Assembly: GCA_028023455.1 (NCBI GenBank)
Contig: JAQFVV010000012.1
Span: 10,702,499-10,766,498 of the forward strand
DNA: 64,000 nucleotides
From: Epiperipatus broadwayi
Lineage: Eukaryota > Onychophora > Udeonychophora > Euonychophora > Peripatidae
Direction: 5' to 3'
A program made the position numbers and the translations under genes. Below, one piece after another: positions 47,901 to 58,416 of the stretch. Position 1 is the first letter of the stretch. Each line of letters begins with the position of its first letter. The notes under the pieces are model-generated. The model was not told where the DNA came from and made no database searches. It saw only the letters and a program-made list of their open reading frames with translations.

Positions 47901-48835
47901 GTAGGGGAATTGGAAAAATAAGGAAATATGGATTGCTTTTGTATTTCACAAAGTATGATGGTCAGAAGGAAATTATGCATGCTTTGGTAGAGTGTATAAT
48001 GATAAGGTTTGCCATTTAAAATAATTAAATAAGACTAGAAAATATGTAAAAGGTGTATGATTGTGTAGATCATGTATAAATGTGATAAAAGAGGTGAAAA
48101 ATGGTTTTTAAGTGTAGATAATTCAAAAGAAAAAATCAGGAGAAATGGAGGAAAATGTAGATAAGGATGATAGAATGGGGCATATATTTAATGAAATGAC
48201 AAGAGATATGGATGACAAAATAAATAGTGCAATGGAGATAGTTAGGCAAATAATAACTAAGATAGAGGAAGAAGTAAAGGATTGTAGAAGTAAAATTAAA
48301 AGTTAATAAGGAAGAAGTAGATAAGGAAGTCCAGAAGGTGCAAGAGAATTGGGGTAGAGAAAATAAACTATGAAACAATCTTGATAAGGGACTCACTAAT
48401 TATATGATATGGAGATTTAATTGCAAGGGAAAATAGAAATAGGTATTTAAGAGTATGTTTGCCTGGAGCTAGAATTAGGATGTTACAGATAAGGTAAAGA
48501 AACAGGAGAGTAGAGATGTTTATGTTATGATAGGGGCAAATAATGTCAGAATTATCAGAGAGAGTAATGGATGAGCACAAAGAATTGATTAGTAGTTTGA
48601 ATAAAGTTAAAGAAAGAGTAGAAGTATTGATTACTAACCAGATTCAACAATAAGTATATCCTAGATAGGGCATGTTCTATAAATGAGAAATTGAAAAAAT
48701 GATGTGACAGAAATATTATGTTTATGGATGTGTGGGATTTTTTTATTAGTAAGAGGGAGTCATACAGTAAAGATGGATTGCACTTAGCAAAACAAGGAAG
48801 GGGATTTGATTTATGAAAAATATTTAGTTTGGGAA
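47901..48835 (+). pseudogene. LINE ORF1-type protein remnant: PHD finger, coiled coil, SGNH hydrolase
   Basis: Broken plus-strand frames read, in order, a PHD-like zinc finger (VECIM ... LEKYVKGV.LCRSCINVI, about 47985-48100), then a helical charged segment (MTRDMDDKINSAMEIV, about 48196-48290). An SGNH/GDSL-esterase domain follows: RDSL where GDSL is usual (48380s), VCLPGARIRML (about 48450-48480), VYVMIGANNV (about 48517-48550), and WDFFISKRESYSKDGLHL (about 48730-48785) containing the Asp-x-x-His dyad. This domain set is known in the first ORF of several animal non-LTR retrotransposons. Multiple stops and a lost glycine in the GDS block mean no enzyme is made. Confidence 0.8.
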
Positions 48836-49170
48836 ACTTATAAAGGGGATTAGGATTTTAAATTAGAGTATTGTCCAAAAGGTTAAGAATGATGAAGTAA
48901 ACACAGGGTAACTGATTCAAATATAAATGTAGATGTTGAAAGGGAATGGGTCTGTGAGATTTTTAGGTATTTATTATGGAAATTTTGATCGTAGTTTTTG
49001 CCAGGAAAAGATTATTAATACTTTTCAAATATATGAGTATGGTAAAAAGTCATATGAATTAATTTTCAATGATTTTTATACTTATATTTCTGATTTTGTA
49101 TTATATTTTTTCCATTTAAATAGTTTTTTTGATTTAGACAGAAATTGATTATCCCTAAATATTATGTATT
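48836..49170 (+). other. Junction between two LINE remnants, unassigned
   Basis: A 71-codon frame at 48933-49148 has no recognised family. This is where the endonuclease and most of the RT of a complete LINE would be expected, but only about 330 bp separate the two remnants. Confidence 0.4.
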
Positions 49171-49420
49171 TCAACAAATAATAGATTGGAGGCTTTTGAG
49201 ATGTGGTCATGGAGATGAATAGAGAAAATTAGGTGAATGACTAAAATGATAAATGAGGAAGCTTTGGAAAGCATAAATGAAAAAAAGAAGATTGATTGAG
49301 GAAATTAGAGATAAAAAAGATAAACTGGATTCAACATATATTAAGAAGAAAAACTATTTTAATGAGAGATGTTGTGGGTGGAATATTGGAAGAAATAAAT
49401 AAATACTTTATATTGTTTTA
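49171..49420 (+). pseudogene. LINE reverse transcriptase C-terminal remnant
   Basis: The translation contains AFEMWSWR, then MINEEALESINEKKRLIEEI, then NWIQHILRRKTILMRDVVGG (about 49323-49382), with stops and one frameshift. This order matches the conserved tail of animal endonuclease-reverse transcriptase LINEs (AFEMW.WRRM ... NEEVL ... WIGH.LRR..LLRDV.EG). It is the same general type as the 0.2-2.9 kb element. Endonuclease and palm are missing. Confidence 0.8.
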
Positions 49421-50994
49421 TTTGCATGAAAAAGAGAACTAATATGTTGTGGTGATAGTTAATTGATAGAGCAATAATGATTGAAATAGGACAAAATTAT
49501 CATTAATTAAAAGACAGAAAATTAGAGGGCAGATATGAAAAATAGTTTGATTATAAAAATAAGCAGATTATTAGGAGTGACATTTTATGATAATAGTAAG
49601 AAAAGTAATCTTCTATTTAAAGTTTAAAACAGTGACACTATTAGTAAGAAAATTCATTTATAAATGGAATATCTTGGGAGACTTATTTGTAAGCTATGTA
49701 AAAAAAACAACAACAAAAAAGCAGAAAATATTAGCTATTTAAAGTGAAGGCACAATTAAAATGAATGAAAGTAATGAATATAAAGAGAATGTATTCTGCT
49801 GGGAACCTATTCACTTCATTCTCTCTTGACAACATTCTGCTTTATAATCCTACAAAACTAATTCAAGACCTACACAGGGTGCTATAACTTTCTTTGCATT
49901 GAAATCTATATTTCACTTAGTTATTTACATTAACTACTACAGACCTCACACTATACACTAACAAATGATATTATTTCAAGTCAATTAAAAAGATAAACAT
50001 ACTGATAAGAAAATCTATATCATTTAAAAGAGGATCAAACTAATAATCATTATTATATTTCCTGACCACCCTTTTGGCATCAATCCCTATAAAGATCAGT
50101 AAAACTAGAAATTACTAAAGCATTTTTATAAAGCCTGAATCATATGCTATTTATGTGTCACTTTCAAAGAAAGAATACTTTAATAGGATCCTTAGAGAGG
50201 CATCTTTTCTACAGAATATTCCTCATTCAAGTTCAGTAATATTCATAAACTGAATGTGAGCTGCATACAGTAGAAAAACAAACAGAGAAAACAAAGTTTA
50301 TAATTTATATTTATTGTGTTTTTACAGAACACCAAATGTTGACTCAACTTAATATCTAATTTATTAATATTAGAAGACAAATAAAACCCATAATCACAAT
50401 TTAACACAAGATAATATATTAAAGCATACAATATTTAGATATAAGTAAATCCTCTCTCTTCTTTTTTTTGACTTACAAGGAGAGATATATGGATACATAT
50501 ATTACATACTTATATGATCAAAAATTACTAAATAATTAAAGAAATGAAATATTTCATATGCACACACATATATATGTAAGTAAAGATGAACTTATTACTT
50601 GTATTAACAATATAAAAATATCATATATTAAAAAGGTTTAAAATATATTAAAATTAAATAAATTATTAACTGTCATTTCCCAGGATGTATGGTTTTCTTT
50701 TCCAGTTTAAACATTTGATTTGCTAAAACCAAAGAAATATCTGGAGCTAAGTTCTTTTCAATACTTTAATCTACTATATTATGATACTTTCCCCCTTTCT
50801 TAAAAAAACTTGATGCACTGTTCAAGATCTCTAGAATATTCGCCATGTGTATAATTATAAAACAGGAAGTGCAAGGATTCCGATTTAACTATTTATTTTA
50901 CAGGATCATTTTTTCTATTAGACAGGCACTGTATAGAAATTATGTATAGGTCACATGGTAATAGGGGAAAAGATCAGTGTACTAAAATGAGCTA
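49421..50994. other. Noncoding; possible 3' UTR of the minus-strand exon at its right end
   Basis: Nothing recognised in 49421-50600. If the exon at 50995-51211 is real, its 3' UTR would run leftward here; the minus strand has AATAAA about 100 bp past the stop codon (near 50895). Confidence 0.35.
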
Positions 50995-51211
50995 CTATAT
51001 CTTGCTTTCCTTAATCAAATCAGCAAACAGAATGGCAAGGCAAAAATTAGTAATCCATGCAATAACGTTTATTCCCTGAAAGTGATTGATGGCACTTGGT
51101 AATGATATACGAAGATGAAGTTCCCACCAGCAATCAAATGTTTCACAATGGGCTTCAATTGACTTTTTTCCATCTAGTTTCTTTTTGGAAGTATAGTTCT
51201 TTTTCTCTCTG
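50995..51211 (-). CDS. Possible last exon of an unidentified gene
   Basis: The minus strand shows a 15-T polypyrimidine tract directly followed by TAG/CAGAGAGAAAAAG, a strong splice acceptor. The open frame continues for 71 codons from REKKNYTSKKKLDGKKS to a TAG at 50995-50997, using varied codons unlike the AT-biased random frames nearby. It includes HCETFDCWWELHLR and ends in a hydrophobic stretch INVIAWITNFCLAILFADLI plus a short basic tail, which could be a C-terminal membrane helix. Upstream exons would lie at higher coordinates but I could not find them. I do not recognise the family. Confidence 0.4.
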
Positions 51212-52296
51212 CTAAAAAAAAAAAAAAACACCCCAAAAACAAATATCCTCCAATTTAATTTTAAAATCTTATTTATATCAATATATATGAAAAGAAATTA
51301 CTGTTAGCTTGGTTTTTTTTATTGCATTTTTTTTTCTAATTAAATCCCCAGATAAATCTTTTAATTTATTAATATTATAATCAATACACAAAAAGAAAAA
51401 AAAACTTAATTTTTTCTTATTTTTAGCATTTCAATAGATAAAATGAAATAAAATATGCAGAGTTTTTCTTTGTGATACAGAAAGAAATATTTGTACTCAT
51501 AAAACAAAATTGTTCAAGTGTATATTTATGAATAAAATAAATATGTTGCGTGTGTACATGTGTATATATATTAAGTCTACAAACATATATATATTTTCAT
51601 TCTCAATCTATGTTTATCTATCTTAAGATTTTTATTTACTTCATTAACATATTTATATTTAGAGAGATAACTGATACTAACTTATGATGAGGTTAGATCA
51701 TTATCATTCCATCACAGTACAAAAAGTGAATTTTTAGTTTTTATTAGTATTTGATGATATAGATGACTTATTAAGAAAACAAATAGGATGCCATGAAAAT
51801 GATAAAATTTTTTTTTTTTGCTCATTGACATGAATTATTGATTTTAATAATAAAAAACCATGTTTCATTGCATAACATGGAGTTGAAAATAACCAGGAAA
51901 TGAGAATATGTAAAATGATTAAAATGTTTTTCATAAGAAATTATGAAAAAACAAAAGACAATGCATAAGAAATTAAAGGGGACCTTTTAGAGGTTCAAGC
52001 TATAAGTTTTAATATCTAATGTGTGGAAGATTTATTCAAAAATTAAGTAAATGAAGATCAAATGTTAATTGCCACCAATAGGGTATTAAGTTTGCTGATA
52101 TAAAATAATCTTTTGAAAATTTTTTTTTTAAGAGATGGTTTATATATAAAATGATAAAAGGATACAACATAATATTATACTAAAAAAATATGTAAAATTA
52201 AACTGAAAATAGAAGCTAATTAGGTGAATGAATGAAAGAAATTTTTAAAAAAACATAGAAAAGGCAAAGAATGTATTTGGTAATCATCTAAAATCT
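51212..52296. other. AT-rich noncoding stretch
   Basis: Would be intronic if the preceding exon is real. Nothing recognised. Confidence 0.4.
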
Positions 52297-52369
52297 GGGC
52301 ACGGCCGCCTGATGACGTTGTTTATGTGTGAAAACACATAAAAGTGCCGTTTCTGCGGCTGGCCTTATG
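52297..52369. other. GC- and CpG-rich structured micro-island
   Basis: In about 70 bases the composition jumps to over 50% GC. A perfect 9-bp hairpin with a 4-nt loop lies at 52321-52342 (TTTATGTGT/GAAA/ACACATAAA). GGCAC (52298-52302) can pair with GTGCC (52344-52348), and GCCGC (52304-52308) with GCGGC (52355-52359). These two stems cross, implying alternative folds or a pseudoknot. It may be a small structured RNA, a conserved regulatory element or a repeat fragment. Not identified. Confidence 0.4.
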
Positions 52370-52940
52370 GCTGAATACATTTATATTGTATTAACTCATT
52401 GCAGGCCATTTTACATGACATTGCACAAAAATATTACAGCCTGTTTTGTGCTTTGAAACTATTTATGCATATTTGTTCTATTCATAGCTGATTACCATAT
52501 CGCTTGAGGGTGTTTGAATTTCAAGTTGGTACAACTTTTTAAATCTCCATAATAGAGTAATGTCATTTATATTTAAATAATGTTGTTAATTACTAATAAT
52601 TGTCATATGGTCCCCACCCTTCCCTAAAAAAATGTTAATATGTAAAAAATTGGCAAAGGGTATGTTTGAACATGCTTTGACAAAGATCATGCGCTAAGTC
52701 ACATTTCAGTGTGGAAAATATACGAGACCAATAAAAGGTCTGAGAAGAACGTGCAATTTTTAAACTTGTCAGAATTGCTGAGTACAGAAAGTGAGGGAGA
52801 CTGTGTATTTTTTCAGGCACATAATGACCTCCCAAATACCAGACTGTTTTTATTACAGCAATAAAATAGTAAATAAGTTCAAAAAGTCCAAAGTTTGTGT
52901 CTTTTTTTTTTTTATTTCATTAGAAATTGACAAGTATTTG
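52370..52940. other. Noncoding stretch
   Basis: A minus-strand frame of 66 codons (52635-52835) has a varied composition but no recognised family or splice sites, so it is not called. Confidence 0.4.
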
Positions 52941-53705
52941 GATTATCGTTTTTCAGCAGGGTTAAAATAAATGACTATTTTTGTTGATTTTTTGTTAATA
53001 ACAACAAAATATGAAATCCCCCCCCCCCAAAAAAAAAGCAGTTTACTGTAGAAGTCAAAAAAAAAAAGGTAATTCAAACGAAACATAAATAAAAATAAAA
53101 AGTGAGAAAAAGTTGTTGAAAAAAAAAAGAAATTATTGACTTTTTGTTACAATTATTTTTCCAATTGTGGGGGTTTCAAAACAATTTTTTACCCCCAAAA
53201 AACACAAAAGTTATTTTTGATTTAATAGGAAGAAAAACAATTTGGTCAACCAAAAAAAAAAAGGTAGAAAAAATTCAAAACAATTCCCAAATAATTGCAT
53301 TATATTTTTCCACAGGATTAAAACAAGTGGGGTTAAAATAAATGACTATTTTTGTTTACTTTTTGTTAATAATAACAGTACGAAAGCCCCCCAAAAATCT
53401 GTTTATTGTAGAAGTCAAAAAAAAAAAAAAGGCTAATTCAAACGAAATATAAATAAAAGTAAAAAGTGAAAAAAAGTTGTTAAAAAAAGAAAAAATATTG
53501 ACTTTTTGTTACAATTATTGATCCAAGGGTGGGCATAGGGGTTTCAAACCAATTTTTGAATCCCCAACAACACAAAAGTTACTTTTGATTTAATAATAAT
53601 AAGAAAAACAATTTAGTCAACCAAAAAAAAAAAAAGGTAGAACAAAGTCGAAACAAGTCCCAAATAATTGTACCATTATATGTTTTCGGCGAGGTTAAAA
53701 CAAGT
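52941..53705. repeat. Tandem repeat, two units of about 371 bp
   Basis: GTTAAAATAAATGACTATTT recurs at 52961 and 53332, a period of 371. The units share TTTGTTAATAA, GTAGAAGTCAAAAAAAAAA, TTCAAACGAAA, TTATTGACTTTTTGTTACAA and CAATTTGGTCAACC or close variants, and contain matched poly-C, poly-A and AAAAG tracts. A third partial start is seen near 53690. Confidence 0.85.
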
Positions 53706-55748
53706 TTTTTCGTCGTGAAACAGTCCAAAGTTTTAAAATTCAGAAAAATAAACACAAAATTAATTAACAAAATTTGTTGAATAAAGAAAAATGTCAGGTT
53801 AAAAAACAACAACAATGAAAATGAATATAAAAATGTATTTAATAAAAAAGAAATCATGTTATAAATGAAATAAAAATTTGTTTAATTAAAAAAAAAAATC
53901 ATGTTATATAAAAAAAAGTTGCAGTGGCCCGGTAACATTACATTTGATTGATTTTGTAAAGCTTTACAGAATATGCAATAAATATAATGATTGGACAAAT
54001 AACAGTTTAGTGAATATATAATAATATGTGAGAAAATAAAGGTGATGGAGAATTATTTAAAGAAGTAAAAGATATCAGTATTAGAAATATTGTGGAAATA
54101 GATGAATTAGGCTGAAAGATTGACATAGAATTTAGAACTAGAATAGTATAAAATTAGACAGGGATTTAAATTAAAAAAATAATTTAAGAAATAAAAAAAT
54201 TAAAGATTTCAGTATTGTTACATAACAATCAACAAAAGATTTAAATAAGATAAATAAACATCAATTTATAACATGTAAGAGTATATGTTATATATATATA
54301 TATAGTGAAACAACATAAATAAAGAGAATGAAAACACTAGAGTTGAGAAAAAAACACTCAGGTTGAGATTTTCGGTTGAAATTCCAAAAGAGAAAAAATG
54401 TATTTACATTTTATCTATTTTCACATGAGCTATAATTATTCTAGACTCTAGTAATCATTCACAAATATTTAATAAATTTAAATTTCTTTGGGTTTTATAA
54501 TAATAATCTGTGTACTCTTGCTCTTATTTTCTTTAATAATAAAATATTTTTACAACTGTTGTTTCTTATTTCAAGCTTTAACTACGAGTAATCTTACTGT
54601 GTTTTCTAAAACTAAAAACTAATGCTAGAAAATTTAAATACATGGTTGAATAATAATTTATCTCAGGAATTAATCTAACAAATGCATGGATATCAAGTGT
54701 TTTTATGCATTCCAGGATACAATAGTGTAAAAGGGGGTTTATGTACACCATCTTACCTAATAATAGTTTACATTTCAGATAGCATTAGTGCAATAATGAT
54801 GTATTCAATCCAGATAAGTTTTATGTATATGTTTATATTTCAAATATCGTGAATGTGAAATGAAATGATAATAGTTATTTAAGAATGACACAGAGAAATA
54901 TTAAAATTAACAATTAATTTATTGCATAATATAAAAATCAATAACAAGAATAAATAGCAACAATAATAAAAAAACATCATATAATGCATTTAATATATAT
55001 TAATTTGTTCCCAAAACTAATTTAAACTCTGGATATATCAAATGTTATGTCATAATGTGTTGTGAAGGATTTATAGGAATAGGTTGTATTTACTATTTCA
55101 AAAATAATTCAATTTAATACTGAAGGATAATTATCATAATAAAAAAAAGATTAATGTCTTATGAAAGTTCTTAATTGGTTTATTTTACCAACCAATTTAT
55201 TATTTACCAACCTCATTTATAAACCTTGGAGAAATTTTTTACTCTTTTAAGATAAGGAAGTACAAATCATTGCTTAGCAGGCCTAGATGATAATTTACCA
55301 CATTGGACTTACCTAGTTTTGCCTCAAAATCATTTACTGGATTCAATTACAGGCTTAATCATCAGGGGTGCTACTTCATCAACATAAAATACAAACAAAT
55401 TATTAGACTCCTTTATTATACCCTGGAAAATTAATACTAACAAGTATGATGATATAGAAATATTCCTTACAGATTTACCAATTACAAATGGAATAATTAG
55501 CTCCATTTAACTTTGAGGTCCAAATATTGAAAACACACAAGTATTACTATTTGGCTATAGCCATTTAGTATAAGTTTCCTAAATACTTACATTTGTACAA
55601 CCCTATCCTAAAATATATTACATTTAATACCTTTCAATCTTAACATTAATCATAATATTAAATAAAATATTATCATTTTATCTAAATACAGTAATATCTA
55701 AGAAAAGTTTTATTATATTAAGAAACACTATAATATGAATTAAGTAAT
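53706..55748. other. AT-rich noncoding stretch
   Basis: A short (TA)n run lies near 54290. Nothing else recognised. Confidence 0.5.
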
Positions 55749-56038
55749 GTTAAAATAGGCAAAACTCATATATGTATTGCCACACAGACCAAGCTTCGAG
55801 TAATCAATGGATTCCAGAAGGCTTGTGCATAAAATCCCCATCTAGTAATCTAAGATCTAAGTGTAGTGCTCTCAGATCCAAAGCTCCTCACTGATGAAGG
55901 TCACAAGCCAGAAACTAGTCTGGGGATATTCGATGAGTAGGCACTAGATGGATTTTATGCACAAGCCTTCTAGCATCCATTGATTACTCTAGCTTGGTGT
56001 GTGTGGCAATACGTATAGTGAGTTTTGCCTGTTTTAAC
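55749..56038. mobile_element. Foldback element with hammerhead-like centre (family 2, copy 1)
   Basis: The left arm 55749-55849 (GTTAAAATAGGCAAAACTCA ... GAGTAATCAATGGATTCCAG ... GGCTTGTGCATAAAATCC) is mirrored by the right arm 55945-56038. The centre carries the hammerhead-like motif described separately. A related element is at 58092-58273. Flanks AAGTAAT and AAGTTAC are similar but not a clear target duplication. No ORF. Confidence 0.8.
55884..55926 (+). ncRNA. Hammerhead ribozyme-like motif
   Basis: The core CTGATGA (55891-55897) and GAAA (55911-55914) are intact. Helix II is short (GGT/GCC around CACAA, flanked by an A/A mismatch). Helix III is minimal (C-G closing a 2-nt gap), followed by a GTC cleavage triplet (55918-55920). 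Helix I pairs TGGGG (55921-55925) with the five bases before CTGATGA (CCTCA, 55886-55890): U-A, G-C, G-U, G-C, G-C. The arrangement is type I. Weak points are the 3-bp helix II and the tiny loop III. Hand-paired only. Confidence 0.5.
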
Positions 56039-57571
56039 AAGTTACACACAAGCATAAGATGGTGGTCATGTGATGTTTATTGGCTTAAAATGAATTAACT
56101 AATAAAGTACAAAGTGTATTAAAATAATCCATTTGGTTTATTGAACAATTTCTTTCACTTTTATAATATCATCCATTCTGGAAATAATGTAAAAATATTA
56201 AATTTCATTTATTATGCTTATTAATCCAATATAAATTCCATTTAGTATGCTTATTAATCCAAGATAATTCATTCTTAAGGTTATTTATAACTTGGTCATT
56301 CAGTGCTTAATATTTGTTTAGAGGATCCATCATTCTGGAGTAGAATTTAAATATTTTTTTATAATCCATTATCATTTGAATATTATTCATATATTTAGCA
56401 TAGATAATCTTTGATGTAACTACTTATTTAAGAATACACATACACAGTTAGTTGTAAATAGAAAATTTAATTCCTTTAAACAGATATTTATTTTATGCAA
56501 AAATTTTAGCATTCCAGCGCTTTATTAATTCAAAATATAAAATTAATCCATTCATTTTTCAGCCTTTAAGCCATTAGATCAATAATCCTGATATTGCTGA
56601 TAAAGCAAGAAAACAATCTTCAGTTTTTTAAAAAAAATCTAAATTTGTTTCTTTAGTAATAAATTTATAATCAGCATATTTGAGTTTAAAAAACTGTTAT
56701 TTTAAAATAGGTTTCTTTTTTATAACTGAAAAAATAATTATTTCATAATAGTTTATGGGAAATATTTTAGCAATCTTGTTTAAAATTAAGAAATACAATT
56801 TTTCAAAAATATATCAGCTATTTATTATTATCTTTCAATTGAAGAAAATCTAGCAATTTGTTAAATATTGAAACAACAATTCCACAAATTAATTTGTCTA
56901 TTTTCTGCTAAAAGTTGACTATAATAAATGATATTTCTTGATATAAATAATTTGAGTTAAATCGATGATGATGAGACATCAGATGCCTAGCCAAGGCATC
57001 TACCTTGTTGTACCCTTACCTTGCCATCAAGTAAATGAAAACAAAATGACTATTTAAAATGCATTGGGGTTTCTTGGTTTTTCCAGAGAGGTTAATATAG
57101 TTTCTGCCATTCAAAATGAAAGTTAAGATTTTTTAAACCAAGGGAATAGAAAACGTTTATTTCCGGGTTTTAAGACAAAATAATATTGTAAATCTTTATT
57201 CAAATAAATAACAAAGTCTTCAATTTCTCAGATATTTATTTCACACATTTAAATTGATTTTTAAATAAATAATTTATTACTTAAATATTTTAGTAAACTA
57301 AATCAATCTTTGCCAAATAAAAATTTAAATTTTAAACATCGAAATATGAAAGCTTACAAGGACACACACAACATATAAAATGTAATAACTGTTTATTTTA
57401 CATACAATTAAAAAATATTTGATTAATAATTCTTTTCTCTATTTTTGAATGATTTCGTGTGTAGTCCTTTTTTTGATTTATATAAATGACAATTTTATTT
57501 CTTAATAAAAATAGCAACGAAAGCATCCATATTTTCTTCATATAAAATGTAGAAGTCTATTTTTAAAAAAT
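56039..57571. other. AT-rich noncoding stretch
   Basis: Nothing recognisable. Confidence 0.5.
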
Positions 57572-57699
57572 CAGCTTTGTCAAGCGTTGTTAGCCGAGAG
57601 GTCATCGCACCCGCCTTGCAAGCAAGTAGTTGGTTGCAGACGGGTGTGGGTTCGCGTCCCGGCCGATGCTATGACATATGAAAAAAAAAAACAGCTTTG
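57572..57699 (+). mobile_element. tRNA-derived SINE with 8-bp target duplication
   Basis: CAGCTTTG at 57572-57579 and 57692-57699 flanks a body of about 112 bp. It contains an A-box-like TTAGCCGAGAGGTCATCGC, a stem CACCCG/CGGGTG, a clear pol III B box GGGTTCGCGTCCC (near 57647-57659), a short 3' end GGCCGATGCTATGACATATG and an A-tail of about 11. The extended variable region suggests a Leu- or Ser-type tRNA ancestor. It is not a functional tRNA: acceptor ends do not pair cleanly. A shorter relative lies at 35398-35514. Confidence 0.88.
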
Positions 57700-58091
57700 A
57701 ATGGTATTAAAAATGCTTTATTATTCTATAGTCCTTATAAACATTGATATAAGAGGCTATTTCAAACATGACGATGATTATATTCTATGCACTATAACCA
57801 ATTATAATGATGAATAAATTTGCTTAACTATAAAAATAAAACTAATCAAAGCCAATAAATTTTTCTAGTCTTTAAATTACACTTGAGTATTAAGGACAAT
57901 CATCTATGAAGATTTCAGTTGTTAGGGGATGGTGTAAACCAACTTGTGGAACTATTTATGGTGGAAAACAAAATAATTTTTATATTGACAAATATTTTAA
58001 GCTATATAAATTTTGTATATTATGTAATCACAAAGATCACAGATCTAGAATTTTAATCTTTTATAGCAGATGGGATGGGAGTACTTTTGTC
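57700..58091. other. AT-rich noncoding stretch
   Basis: Nothing recognisable. Confidence 0.4.
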
Positions 58092-58273
58092 AGCCACTCA
58101 GTGCAAGCCAGGGTAATCAATGGATGACAGAAGGCTTGTGCATAAAATCCCTATCTAGTGCCTACTCATCCAATATTCCCAGACTAATTTCTAGCTTGTG
58201 GCTTTTGTCAGTGAGGAGCCTTGCATCTGAGTCTTCTGGCATCCATTGATTACTCCGGCTTGCACTGAGTGGC
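58092..58273. mobile_element. Foldback element with decayed hammerhead-like centre (family 2, copy 2)
   Basis: The arm containing CCACTCAGTGCAAGCC (58093-58108) is mirrored by GGCTTGCACTGAGTGG (58257-58272). Inside, the AATCAATGGATGACAGAAGG segment is mirrored by CTTCTGGCATCCATTGATTA. The interior matches the 55749-56038 element in inverse orientation, including AGTGCCTACTCATC..AATATTCCCAGACTA. On the minus strand the core reads CTGACAA (58205-58211) with GAAA at 58188-58191, so one core base is lost and the ribozyme should be dead. Confidence 0.75.
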
Positions 58274-58416
58274 ACTACTGTATGGAGAGTTTTTATTTTA
58301 TAAAATTTATTTTTGTTAAAACCACATAGTTGAATAAAAGTACAGAAAACAAATATCCTTAAGTTATAAATATCTTATAAACTTTCACATTTCCAAAAGC
58401 ACTTATTTATTCTTTA

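Noticed and set aside
52309-52334. CTGATGA followed by GAAA, a possible third type of hammerhead
   Set aside because: The 14 bases between them (52316-52329) cannot form a helix II, and the GAAA is the loop of another hairpin.
57580-57691. Functional tRNA gene
   Set aside because: Acceptor stem does not close, A-tail and target duplication are present, and a second copy is truncated; it is a SINE.
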